From Sinosporangium siamense (lineage in GTDB: Bacteria > Actinomycetota > Actinomycetes > Streptosporangiales > Streptosporangiaceae): a DNA stretch of 64,000 nucleotides. The notes beneath the pieces were generated by a model, which was given only the letters and a program-made list of their open reading frames with translations, searched no databases and had not been told where the DNA came from. Position 1 is the first letter of the stretch, and the number at the start of each line of letters is the position of its first letter. The translations under genes were made by a program, and so were the position numbers. Shown here piece by piece: positions 1 to 8,109 of the stretch. The stretch lies in assembly GCF_016863435.1 (NCBI RefSeq), contig NZ_BOOW01000031.1, positions 144,543-208,542 of the forward strand, written 5' to 3'.

Positions 1-760
1 GTAGTGGTAGTGGAGCTGCCCTCCCACGATCGGGACGACCCATCCGTCGCGGAAGTGGGGCACCGGCAGCCCTACTGCCCGCGAACGAGACCGCACGAAC
101 TCACAGAAGAGCCGGAAAATCGGCCGGCGCAGCACATGCGGGACTCTGCCGGTCGGGCGGTTGACCAGGAACTTCGGCATGCATCAGAAACCACACCGAG
201 TGCTGTGCAGCGTGCTTGTGGCGTACATCGCGCTGTCGGTCAGCACGTCGGCCGCCGACTGCCCGCCCCTCACCACCGGCACACGCCGGCCGGCCAGCTG
301 CGCCGGGTCGCGATAGGCACTGGAGTGGATCGTCTCCACCTTCGGATCGCCGGGCAGGACGGCCCGGCGCAGTATCCGGTCGTGGCCGGTGGCCGGTACG
401 ACGCCGGCGTAGCGGCGTGTCTCCCCGCCGTCGAGGGTGATCGTCCACTCCGGCTCGATCCGCGTGACGTTCGCCGCGAACCTTGTATGCGTGCGTAGTT
501 CGAAGTGATCGGTATAAGAACGCAAGTATTCGAGCACAAGTTCATGGCTGGGATAGCGGGGATAGGACTCCGGCATAGGAAACCCTGGAAAATCCTGAAA
601 GGCCCTTGAGGCAATGGTGTGAGTATGGGGATCCATGGGGGAGTCGAGGCGGCTCGCGTCCCAGATTGCCGCCGACGTCGCCAGCCGCCTCCAGCACCTC
701 GGACGACAGGCCGCGCTCCTTGAACACCCGCGCCACCGCCAGGCCGGCCCCGACCCGTCC
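1..760 (-). pseudogene. Flavin-containing monooxygenase remnant (truncated, frameshifted)
   Basis: Pieces of one flavin-dependent monooxygenase are readable on the minus strand but in several frames. Near 760-650 is an N-terminal Rossmann stretch (VFKERGLSSEVLEAAGDVGG). At 636-184 is the middle part, with SYPRYPSHELVLEYLRSYTD and VPATGHDR. At 175-1 a third frame gives PKFLVNRPTGRVPHVLRRP and runs off the window edge. The first glycine-rich motif is cut at about 760, where a fragment on the opposite strand begins. At least two frameshifts separate the parts, so no functional protein is expected. The class assignment is from recognisable family sequence; the junction at about 760 looks like a rearrangement point. 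Confidence 0.6.
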
Positions 761-761
761 C

Positions 762-1214
762 CTCCTCGAACACCACATTCGCCTGCGTGTCCAAGGACTG
801 CCCGACGTGCGATTCCGCGAAGGCCACGGCATCCTCGGCCTGCTCGCCACCCCCGACGGCACCCGCATCACCGGCACCCGCCTGCGCCGCGACACCAACC
901 GCCTTCAGGAGGCACTCGAAGCCGCCCTCGTCGTCGACACCATGGGCCGCGGCTCCCGCACCTCCTTCTGGCTGCACGACCTCGGTTACCAGCCCGACCA
1001 GGTCAAAGTCGACCTCGCATACACGACGCGCCACTTCCGCCTGAACGGCGACCCTTTCGGCCGCGACCTCGCCGTCAACTCCGTCAGCACTCCGCAACAC
1101 CCACGCGGCGCCTTCTTCTTCAAACTCCCCGGCGACGGCCACGACGCCGCCCTCACCCTGACCTGGTCGACTCGTCGCAGGCACTCATGCGACCCGGCAC
1201 GATGCTGCGGGTGA
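762..1214 (+). pseudogene. FAD-dependent oxidoreductase fragment
   Basis: An open stretch without a start of its own reads LLEHHIRLRVQGLPDVRF, LEAALVVDTMGRGSRTSFW and VDLAYTTRHFRL. This resembles the middle of actinobacterial squalene-epoxidase-like FAD oxidoreductases, around the second conserved D-x-M-G-R-G-S motif. The N-terminal FAD-binding part is missing because the fragment abuts the oppositely oriented monooxygenase remnant at about 760. Similarity fades after about 1150, where another frameshift is likely. It is judged a dead fragment. No promoter or ribosome-binding site was seen. Confidence 0.5.
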
Positions 1215-1380
1215 TGCGCCACTTCCCACGCCACCCGAGAAACACCCCTGTCTCGCGTGAGGCACACGCATTGGGGTCATGCGCCTAACCACTTGTTGCG
1301 GGCACCGGCCTTGTTGTGGGTACGGCTTGTTGTGCGTACGGCGAAGCCGGGTTCATGACCGGTGTGGCACGTACGCATGG

Positions 1381-1409
1381 AACCCTGCGCTCGTTTGCGG
1401 CGCAGGGTT
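1381..1409. terminator. Terminator-like hairpin
   Basis: Perfect 10-bp inverted repeat AACCCTGCGC / GCGCAGGGTT with a 9-base loop. Only a weak T run follows on the plus strand. It could end transcription from the FAD monooxygenase gene (stop at 1742) or be a relic. Only the structure supports the call. Confidence 0.35.
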
Positions 1410-1440
1410 TCACCGGCTTTTCTTGGCCGTACTCGTCCCC

Positions 1441-1594
1441 GCCCTGACCGGCCTCTACGTCGCCAAGGCCGAAACCTCCACGTCGTTTTTGCCTCCCAGC
1501 CCAACGATGTCGCCGCCGTCGAACCCGCCCTGACCGGTCTCTACGTCGCCAAGGCCGAAACCTTCGCGTCGTTTCGGAGCCTTCCAGCCCAACG
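1441..1594. repeat. Two-copy direct repeat, 86-base period
   Basis: Copies at about 1441-1506 and 1527-1594 share GCCCTGACCGG(C/T)CTCTACG, TCGCCAAGGCCGAAACC and a shared end CAGCCCAACG. The period is not a multiple of three, which argues against a coding repeat. Confidence 0.6.
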
Positions 1595-1741
1595 GTCCTG
1601 ACACCACCGCCACCGCGTTCGAGGTCAAGCGGCACGTCCCGGCGGCCAGGAACCTCACATAAGAGCAAGTTCACCGCCGGATGTTTTCTTGCGGTCTGGA
1701 AAGTCGCCTTGGAGGGCGCCGGGATCGCCGAGCGGCACGGC

Positions 1742-2920
1742 TCACGACGCTTGGCGGAGGGCCGGCTCATCCCATGTGATGCGGTAGTCGTGAATCCATG
1801 ACATGGCGTTCTTCTTGACCGCCTGGCGCATGATCACCGGGAGGATGAGATCGCGGATGAAAGCCCCCGCGACGCCCGGAGCCTTACCGTCCCCATTGCG
1901 TTTGCCCTGCGCCACGATGCGCTCCACCCTGTCCCGGCGCAGACTTTCGTAGGCGGCGAAGGACGACCGGATATTTCGCCCGTCGCGCAGACTTCTGGCG
2001 AGCACGACCGCGTCCTCGATGGCCATCGAAGCGCCCTGCCCGGAGGCGGGCGAGGTCGCGTGGGCGGCGTCGCCCACGATGACCATGCGGTCGTTGTACC
2101 ACGTGGGCACGGTCGGGAAATCGTAGGTGTTCCAGCCCGTCATGATCTCGTCGGTGGCCCTGATGACATCGAGCATCGGCCCGGTGTCGCCCCGGAACAA
2201 CTCCATCAGCCGCTCCCGCCACTGCTGCGGCGAAACCGCGGCGAGTTCTTCTTTGGTCGGCTCCTTCCGGCTAGGTGGATTGGCGAACCACCACACCTGC
2301 CCGTCCGGATGGATGTTGTAACCGAAGAAGCATTTCCTGCCGAAGATGAAGTAGGACGTGCCCGGTTCACCTGGCACGGTGACACCGTCGGTGAATCCAC
2401 CGGTGTTGAGCAGGCCGACATGGCGCGCACGCGGTGCACCCGGATCGATGACGGTGCGGGTGCGTGAACGCAGGCCGTCCGCACCGACCAGCAGATCTCC
2501 CTCCGCCGTGCTCCCGTCGGAGAAGACCACCCGCACGCCGTCACCGGTAAGCGTGGCGTCTTCGAGGCGCTTGCCGTACTCCATGTGGATGCCCCGCCGT
2601 ACGGCTTCATCGCGCAGCACGCGATAGAGGTCGGCGCGCTTGAGAGTGCGGCCGGGCTGTTTGAACTCGGCCAGCAGTTTTCCGCGGGCGTTGCTGATTC
2701 GCATGGTCGGCGTGTCCATGCCGAGGTCGCAGACGAGGTCGTGCAGGTCGAGGTGGCGCAGCGCGGCGAGTCCGTTGACGGCGAGGGTCAGGAACGCCCC
2801 CACACCCTCGGATCCGCGGTCGTACGCCTCATAGATGTGCGCTTCGATGCCCACGCGCTGGAGGGCCATGGCGGTAACGGGGCCGGCGATGCCGCCACCG
2901 GCGATCAAGGCGATAGTCAT
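1742..2920 (-). CDS. FAD-dependent aromatic-type monooxygenase
   Basis: A 392-residue group A flavoprotein monooxygenase of the PHBH/TetX-like family, expected to hydroxylate or inactivate a small aromatic substrate using NAD(P)H and O2 in the cytoplasm. Visible motifs are the N-terminal dinucleotide fold AGGGIAGPVTAMALQRVG with E36-like IYEAY, the mid-protein VGADGLRSRTR motif, and the C-terminal FAD motif VGDAAHATSPASGQGASM. Length fits the family. The ATG at 2920 has no Shine-Dalgarno but sits 6 bases after a TATAGT -10 box, so leaderless expression is likely. The gene is divergent from a PadR regulator whose candidate operator repeats cover that -10 box. Such pairs usually work as substrate-induced detoxification modules. 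The substrate is unknown. Confidence 0.85.
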   Translation of the reverse strand: MTIALIAGGGIAGPVTAMALQRVGIEAHIYEAYDRGSEGVGAFLTLAVNGLAALRHLDLHDLVCDLGMDTPTMRISNARGKLLAEFKQPGRTLKRADLYRVLRDEAVRRGIHMEYGKRLEDATLTGDGVRVVFSDGSTAEGDLLVGADGLRSRTRTVIDPGAPRARHVGLLNTGGFTDGVTVPGEPGTSYFIFGRKCFFGYNIHPDGQVWWFANPPSRKEPTKEELAAVSPQQWRERLMELFRGDTGPMLDVIRATDEIMTGWNTYDFPTVPTWYNDRMVIVGDAAHATSPASGQGASMAIEDAVVLARSLRDGRNIRSSFAAYESLRRDRVERIVAQGKRNGDGKAPGVAGAFIRDLILPVIMRQAVKKNAMSWIHDYRITWDEPALRQAS

Positions 2921-2957
2921 ATTTTAACTATACATGATATGACTATGCATGAGTATG
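2921..2957. promoter_or_regulatory. Candidate PadR operator and leaderless promoter
   Basis: Two imperfect direct repeats, ACTATACATGATATG at 2927-2941 and ACTATGCATGAGTATG at 2942-2957, start 15 bases apart. The first overlaps the minus-strand -10 box TATAGT (2927-2932), 6 bases before the monooxygenase ATG. Binding here would block that promoter. The regulator assignment is inferred from divergence with the PadR gene. Confidence 0.5.
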
Positions 2958-2987
2958 GCCATTTGCGCCCGGGATACGATGCGAGCC

Positions 2988-3572
2988 ATGTCCACAAGGC
3001 GATCTCCGCTGGCCGTCGCGCTGCTCTCCCTGGTCGTCGAGGCGCCGACGCACGCCTATCGCATGCAGCAGTTGATCAAGGAGCGCCGCAAGGACGACGT
3101 GGTCAACGTCGCGCAGCGCAACAGCATCTACCAGACGATCAACCGCCTGCTTCGCGACGGACTCATCGCCGTACGGGAGACCTCACGCGAGGAAAAACGC
3201 CCCGAACGCACGATCTACGAGGCGACAGAGGAGGGCCGGGAAACCCTTAGCAGGTGGATGCTGGCCATGCTGTCCACCCCCGCCCGCGAATTCCCCGAGT
3301 TTCCCGCCGCCCTCGCCTTCCTCCCGGTCGTGACGGGTGACGAGGCGCGCGCCGCACTGGAACAACGCGCCGCCTCCCTAAAAGCCCGCCTGGCGGAAGT
3401 CGAACACGAACTGGCCGAGGGGAGGCGGTTCCTCGCTCCCGTGTTCCTGGTCGAAAGCGAGTATCAGCAGGCGTTGATCCAGGCCGAACTCGACTACATC
3501 CGCACTCTCATCGCCGACCTGCGGAGCGGACGCGTCACCTGGAATCCGCTGCCGGATCAACCGCACCAGTAG
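2988..3572 (+). CDS. PadR family transcriptional regulator
   Basis: A 194-residue regulator beginning MSTRRSPLAVALLSLVVEAP. The N-terminal winged helix (about residues 8-85) shows the PadR pattern HAYRMQQLIKERR, NSIYQTINRLLRDGLI and TIYEATEEGRE. The C-terminal half is a long helical Vir_act-type dimerisation domain (residues about 105-180). An upstream in-frame ATG at 2949 would add 13 non-homologous residues, so I prefer 2988. PadR proteins usually repress a neighbouring gene until a phenolic or drug ligand binds; the divergent FAD monooxygenase is the obvious target. Confidence 0.85.
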   Translation: MSTRRSPLAVALLSLVVEAPTHAYRMQQLIKERRKDDVVNVAQRNSIYQTINRLLRDGLIAVRETSREEKRPERTIYEATEEGRETLSRWMLAMLSTPAREFPEFPAALAFLPVVTGDEARAALEQRAASLKARLAEVEHELAEGRRFLAPVFLVESEYQQALIQAELDYIRTLIADLRSGRVTWNPLPDQPHQ

Positions 3573-3968
3573 GCACGCCTATTCGGCCAACCCGGTAGGC
3601 CGTGTGGAACCTGGCGTCGCGTGAAACCCGGCGTGGGTTTGATGGAACCGCCGTGCCGTTTGGAACCCGCCGATGGTTCACCCCCGGACGCCTCACTGTT
3701 CGCGTCTTGGGGGCTCACGGTGCCCTGCTCCGCCGGCAGCCCGGCGCGGGATTGACGAAACCGCCGTGCCGTCTGGAACCCGCCGATGGTTCACCTCCGA
3801 ACGCCTCACTGTTCGCGTCTTGGGGGCTCACGGTGTCCAGCGCCGCCGGCAACCCGGGAGCCACCGCCGGGTACGGGACGGGTGAGACGCCCTCGGCGAG
3901 CGACACGAGCACAGCCCCGCCGACACGGCCCACGCCGGCACGAGCGCCCTCGCGGCAACGGGCGGTCG
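3573..3968. other. Spacer with 113-base tandem repeat
   Basis: No gene is seen between the PadR gene and the end of the TPP enzyme gene. The stretch is mostly a two-copy repeat (listed separately) plus GC-rich sequence with no recognisable coding similarity. Confidence 0.5.
3631..3856. repeat. Tandem direct repeat, 2 x 113 bases
   Basis: Units at 3631-3743 and 3744-3856 are about 85-90% alike. The longest shared blocks are GGAACCCGCCGATGGTTCAC and CGCCTCACTGTTCGCGTC. The period of 113 is not divisible by three, and no frame is preserved through both copies, so a non-coding duplication is likely. Confidence 0.7.
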
Positions 3969-5678
3969 TCATTGGTCGCGGAATCGGGCCTCGACCGTCT
4001 CCACCAGACCGGCGATCACACCGTCTGGAGAGGGACTGTAATGCGGGATGGCCCACCGCGTGATGGCCGCGTCGATGACCGTGGGATGCCCCGAGGCCAG
4101 AGCCCTGCGAAACGCGTCCTCGAACTCCTCAAGCGTCTGCACCCGATAACCGTCGGCGCCGCACGCCCGAGCGTAGGACGCGAAATCCGGATTCTGAAAC
4201 TCGACCAGCGCGGTCTCACCGTACGTCGCGATCTGATAGAGCTTGATCAACTTAAACTCGTTGTCGTTAAAGATGACCCAGATGACGGGGATCTTGTGCT
4301 CGACAGCCGTCATCAACTCAAACCCCGACAGTGAATAGCACCCGTCGCCGCACCCGACGACCACTGTGCGATCCGGCTGCGCGACCTTCAACCCGATCGC
4401 GCCGTTCACATGCCCTGCCATGGGCCCGAACGACCCGGCCTTACGGTAACTCTGCCCCTCCTCAAGCTCCACGTAATAGCCGAGCCATGCGAGATGCGCC
4501 CCGGCGTCCGCCAGAATCACCCCGCGCGGAGGCAACATCCGGCCGATGGCCTGCGCCAGCACGCCGGGATGAATCTTGCCGGTCAGATGAAGAATGTGCC
4601 TGGCCTCGTAATCCCTGCCGTCCACCTCCACCGCCGGCACGTCGCCGACCTTCGCCTCAAGCGCCTCGGCAAGAGCCGCCACTCCCGCACGGGCATCGGA
4701 CAGGAGCGGGTAGTCAGGCGTGTATGCCTTGTGGAACTCGCCCTCGGAGAGGTTCACGTGAATGAGCAGCTTCCCGTCGAACAGGTCCTTCCGATAGTTG
4801 AACGTGGCGTGCTGATTGAGCGAGTTGCCGACACACAACACCACATCGGCCTCCCGGAACGCTTTCCAGGCACTCGCGTGCCCGCTGTCGGCGAAGACAC
4901 CCACCGCCAGCGGATGCCCCTCCGCCACGATGCCCTTGCCGTCGAGCGTGGTCAGCAGCGGAAACTGGAAACGCTCGATCAACTGCCTGAGCTCGGCCCC
5001 CGCCCCACTCAAGACGGCGCCGAAACCCGCCAGCACCACCACGCGTTTCCGCCGCGCGACGGCATCCGCCAGCACCGACGCGATCTCCTCCACCCGCGCC
5101 GGATCCGGCAACACCGGCGCTACCTTGAGGCGGATGGGACGCACGTTCTCCACCTCGACCCCACGTTCCGTCAGATCCTCGGGAACATGGATGTGCACCG
5201 GCCCCGGCCGTCCCTCGAACGCGACGTTGACCGCCTCCTCAAGCACGTCACACGTGTCCGCTGCGCTCTTCAACAGGAAAGACCTCTTGGTGGTGGCCGC
5301 GAACATCGCCTGCGAATCCGGCGTACGGCTCAGCCCGGAAGTCTCGTTGAGCGAGCCCCAGCCCTGCCACTTTCTGGAGGCATACCCCGAGACGGCGAGC
5401 ACCGGATAGGAGTCGGACATCGCGACGGCCAGCCCGGAGAACAGATTGAACGCCCCGGGCCCCGCCGTGGCGAAACAGAACCCCAGCTCGCCGGTGTACA
5501 TCGCATAGCCGCACGCCATGAACGACGCCGCCTGCTCGTGCCGGGCGATGATCGGCCGGATCCGCCGCGAGTGCTTCAACGCCACCATCAAGCCCGCGGC
5601 GTTCTCCCCGGCCCCGCCGAACGCGGCCCGCACTCCGACGTCTTCCAGCCCGTTGACGATGGCCTCGTAAACCTTCAT
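3969..5678 (-). CDS. Thiamine pyrophosphate-dependent enzyme (acetolactate synthase-like)
   Basis: A 569-residue TPP enzyme of the acetolactate synthase/benzoylformate decarboxylase superfamily. The three standard domains are visible. The N-terminal PYR domain has the conserved activating glutamate in ARHEQAASFMACGYA and the phosphate-binding ATAGPGAFN. A central domain follows (VVLAGFGAVLSGAG). The C-terminal PP domain has the TPP/Mg motif GDGCYSLSG ending in NDNEF. It would act on 2-keto acids by decarboxylation or carboligation. No regulatory small subunit lies nearby, so it is probably not the housekeeping biosynthetic enzyme. The start at 5678 (MKVYEAIVNG) has an AGGAGGG-type ribosome-binding site. 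It is separated by a 242-base gap from the upstream hydrolase fusion and may be monocistronic. Confidence 0.85.
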   Translation of the reverse strand: MKVYEAIVNGLEDVGVRAAFGGAGENAAGLMVALKHSRRIRPIIARHEQAASFMACGYAMYTGELGFCFATAGPGAFNLFSGLAVAMSDSYPVLAVSGYASRKWQGWGSLNETSGLSRTPDSQAMFAATTKRSFLLKSAADTCDVLEEAVNVAFEGRPGPVHIHVPEDLTERGVEVENVRPIRLKVAPVLPDPARVEEIASVLADAVARRKRVVVLAGFGAVLSGAGAELRQLIERFQFPLLTTLDGKGIVAEGHPLAVGVFADSGHASAWKAFREADVVLCVGNSLNQHATFNYRKDLFDGKLLIHVNLSEGEFHKAYTPDYPLLSDARAGVAALAEALEAKVGDVPAVEVDGRDYEARHILHLTGKIHPGVLAQAIGRMLPPRGVILADAGAHLAWLGYYVELEEGQSYRKAGSFGPMAGHVNGAIGLKVAQPDRTVVVGCGDGCYSLSGFELMTAVEHKIPVIWVIFNDNEFKLIKLYQIATYGETALVEFQNPDFASYARACGADGYRVQTLEEFEDAFRRALASGHPTVIDAAITRWAIPHYSPSPDGVIAGLVETVEARFRDQ

Positions 5679-5739
5679 CCCTCCTCCTTCCCACCTTCAG
5701 CGACGCAGCCGCAGAAACCATTTACGAGCCAGTGCCTCT

Positions 5740-5905
5740 CAACCAGGCTGCGGACAGATATCCGATGGCGTGACGCAACGTGACCCGCGGCATGGTGGCG
5801 GCGTGCCGATAGAGAACCTGGAGCTCGCGGTCGGGCACATCGCCTTGGCGGAGCCGCCGTAGGACTGGCTGACCAGGTGCACCCGGGGGTGCCGAGCCGG
5901 GCCGG
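5740..5905 (-). pseudogene. Possible C-terminal gene fragment
   Basis: A start-less minus-strand stretch reads DRELQVLYRHAATMPRVTL then RHAIGYLS before a stop. It faintly recalls the C-terminal helices of DNA alkylation repair (AlkD-like) proteins. No upstream part is found, because the adjoining sequence belongs to the protease-hydrolase gene. It may be a remnant or chance; I hold the identification lightly. Confidence 0.2.
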
Positions 5906-5920
5906 ACGAGCGCACGCACA

Positions 5921-7996
5921 TCAGGAACGTTTCGTGAGCGCGTCACTGATCGCCCGCGCGACCTCGACGTGCGCGAGATACTCCTCGATGTCGTGCACCC
6001 GAGCAGGCGAATTCTCGACCCGGACCTCGGTGAACTCGCCTCCCTGCCACGTGTCCGCCAGCGGGCATCCGACCGAGACAGGGTCGATGGCGCACCAGGT
6101 GTTGAACCACAGCGGAACCCGATCGGGCAACTTAGGCCCCCCGGTGGACAACCGCCGATAAACGCTGTCCATCCCCAGCGGACTGCCGGCGGTGACAAGC
6201 AGGCCGACATTCACGTGGCGATCGAGCTGCATGAGCAGATCCATGGCGACGACCGTCCCCAGACTGTGACTGACCAGCACCATGTCGCCCGACGTCGGCA
6301 TCGTCTCGAACACCGACTGCAAAACCGCCTCGCGCACCCGCGAATCATCGAGATACCGGGCGACGTCCCGGAAAATCAGCGCGATGGCCAGCCGATCCAG
6401 CCCGGTGGTCGCCGCCAGGAAACTCAGCCCCTGATGGACGGTCCCCACCACGTCGAGCGTCTCCTCGGGCGTTCCGTGAACGGCGTGCGACATGGCCGCC
6501 GCCTCACTCAGCAGCTCCTCGTACACCTGCCGAGTGGACGGACGCTCCGGCGCCGCCGCCTCCTCCGGAGCCGCGGCGATCTCCTCCACGGAACGACGCA
6601 TGGCCTCCCGAGCGCTTATCGCCTCGATCAGCCGATCCCCATAGAAGGGGAACCAGATGTCAGCCGGTTCGATCATGCTCTGCCCGGCGAGGGCAAGCCC
6701 GTCGTTCAGCCCCACGGTCCAGGACTCCCGCAACCGCCGGGGATCCCGCCCTTCCTGAGCACGACCGTGCAGGAAAACCAGATGCCGGGTCCCACCGAAA
6801 GCACTAGCCCTGGCCGGCAACCCCGAAACCCGAGTGGTGGACGGTGCCCTTTCGGAGACGCCGTCGACATGATCGCCAACCTGCACCGACTCACCCGGCG
6901 CCGCCACAGGAGAAGCCGAGAGGGACACCGCGCTCACACCCTCCTGGAACCCCGATTCCGGCCCCATCTCGCTGAGAAGAGCCCGCTGCCCCAGGTTGAG
7001 GGAAAGCTCGGCCAGGTGCCCGAGAATGACACTGACGCGCACCCCCTCATTCGAAAGCCAGTCGATGGCGTCGTCCCCGTCCCCGGGCCGCCACACTTGC
7101 CCGTCCCGCCGCAGAGTGCGCCCCTGCGCGTCGGTCCGCGGAACACCGCTGTGGTGCAGCGCCGTAACCTCCCACTGGTCGTTGTAGACCGGCGACCCGG
7201 AGTTCCCCGGCTCGGTGTCGGTCTGATAGTGAAGAAACTCCTCCAGCCGCACCTCAAGCCTGTTCTCCCGGATCGAGATCTCCTTGAGGCGCCCCATCGG
7301 GTGCCCGATGATGTTGACCGGCTCCCCGACGACCAGCTTGCCCGTCTGAGCACTGAGTTTGTTCCACCCGAACTGCTCGCCGGGCGACCGCCCATCGGCC
7401 CCGTCGCTCACCCGCACCAGAGCGAAATCGAGATGCTCGTCGGTCGCGAAGAACACCCCCGGATCCAGATCGAAGCGCTTGGCCATGTCAGGCACGTTGT
7501 CCACCGTGACCTGGGCGTCGAACTCGACGAAGGCATCACGCGCCGACTCCGTGTCGGGCAGCACGTGATGATTGGTGAGCAACAGCCGCGGCGAGACCAG
7601 AAAACCCGTCCCGAGCGGAAGCTCCCGCCCGTTCTCCCGAATCGAGATCCGCGCCACGGTCCTGGCCGCCCGCGCCCCCCGAGGCAGGAAACTCCACGCC
7701 TGCAGATCCTTGGAGACCCCGAGAACACGCTCGAACATCGCCGGCCGATCGAGAGCCTCGGCCCGAGTGGCCTCCACCACCGCCTCCGTCGGCACCCCAT
7801 GGCGCTGAATAAGGCGCGTGGCCCGGGCCGACAGCGCCTCCGGCGAGTCGGGAAAGGCCTCACCCCGCTCCTGCCTGCGCCGTATCTCGTCCCGGTCGGC
7901 ACTGGCCTCGCCGTACCGCTCGGCGGCGAGCTGCGCCTGCTCAAGGCTCTTCTCCCGGATCTTGTCAAAGACGCCGGTCGGCGCCGGTGCACCCAT
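5921..7996 (-). CDS. Trypsin-like serine protease fused to alpha/beta hydrolase
   Basis: A 691-residue protein with two catalytic modules. Residues 1-100 are helical and charged. Residues about 105-330 form a trypsin-like protease with a full triad: His144 in TNHHVLPD, Asp190 in HLDFALVRV and Ser266 in TEPGNSGSPV. Residues about 405-690 form an alpha/beta hydrolase with LVFLHGRAQEGRD (oxyanion region) and nucleophile Ser578 in VSHSLGTVVAMD. There is no signal peptide or membrane segment, so both act inside the cell. I choose the ATG at 7996 because GAGGTGG precedes it by 7 bases; an upstream start at 8122 would overlap the nitroreductase-like gene. It is the last gene of the haem-fusion cluster. 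Partner and substrates are unknown; maturation or lipid-ester hydrolysis are guesses. Confidence 0.75.
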   Translation of the reverse strand: MGAPAPTGVFDKIREKSLEQAQLAAERYGEASADRDEIRRRQERGEAFPDSPEALSARATRLIQRHGVPTEAVVEATRAEALDRPAMFERVLGVSKDLQAWSFLPRGARAARTVARISIRENGRELPLGTGFLVSPRLLLTNHHVLPDTESARDAFVEFDAQVTVDNVPDMAKRFDLDPGVFFATDEHLDFALVRVSDGADGRSPGEQFGWNKLSAQTGKLVVGEPVNIIGHPMGRLKEISIRENRLEVRLEEFLHYQTDTEPGNSGSPVYNDQWEVTALHHSGVPRTDAQGRTLRRDGQVWRPGDGDDAIDWLSNEGVRVSVILGHLAELSLNLGQRALLSEMGPESGFQEGVSAVSLSASPVAAPGESVQVGDHVDGVSERAPSTTRVSGLPARASAFGGTRHLVFLHGRAQEGRDPRRLRESWTVGLNDGLALAGQSMIEPADIWFPFYGDRLIEAISAREAMRRSVEEIAAAPEEAAAPERPSTRQVYEELLSEAAAMSHAVHGTPEETLDVVGTVHQGLSFLAATTGLDRLAIALIFRDVARYLDDSRVREAVLQSVFETMPTSGDMVLVSHSLGTVVAMDLLMQLDRHVNVGLLVTAGSPLGMDSVYRRLSTGGPKLPDRVPLWFNTWCAIDPVSVGCPLADTWQGGEFTEVRVENSPARVHDIEEYLAHVEVARAISDALTKRS

Positions 7997-8109
7997 AATG
8001 ATCCACCTCACAGAATCGCGAACCGCGCCCTCGCGCCGATCCTTTCCTGATCCATGTCCTGTGCGGTCGAAATCCCGGTCCTTGCCGCATGGGAAATGCG
8101 AGCGAAACC

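Larger units (their letters stand above)
1215..1741. other. Non-coding spacer with hairpin and direct repeats
   Basis: No convincing gene is present. The stretch holds a perfect hairpin at 1381-1409 and two copies of a repeat at 1441-1594 (listed separately). The open frames across it follow the repeat and resemble no family I recognise. Confidence 0.5.

Noticed and set aside
5969..8050. 693-codon plus-strand open frame opposite the protease-hydrolase gene
   Set aside because: Antisense shadow of a gene with intact catalytic motifs; rich in Pro/Arg/His as expected of high-GC reverse frames.
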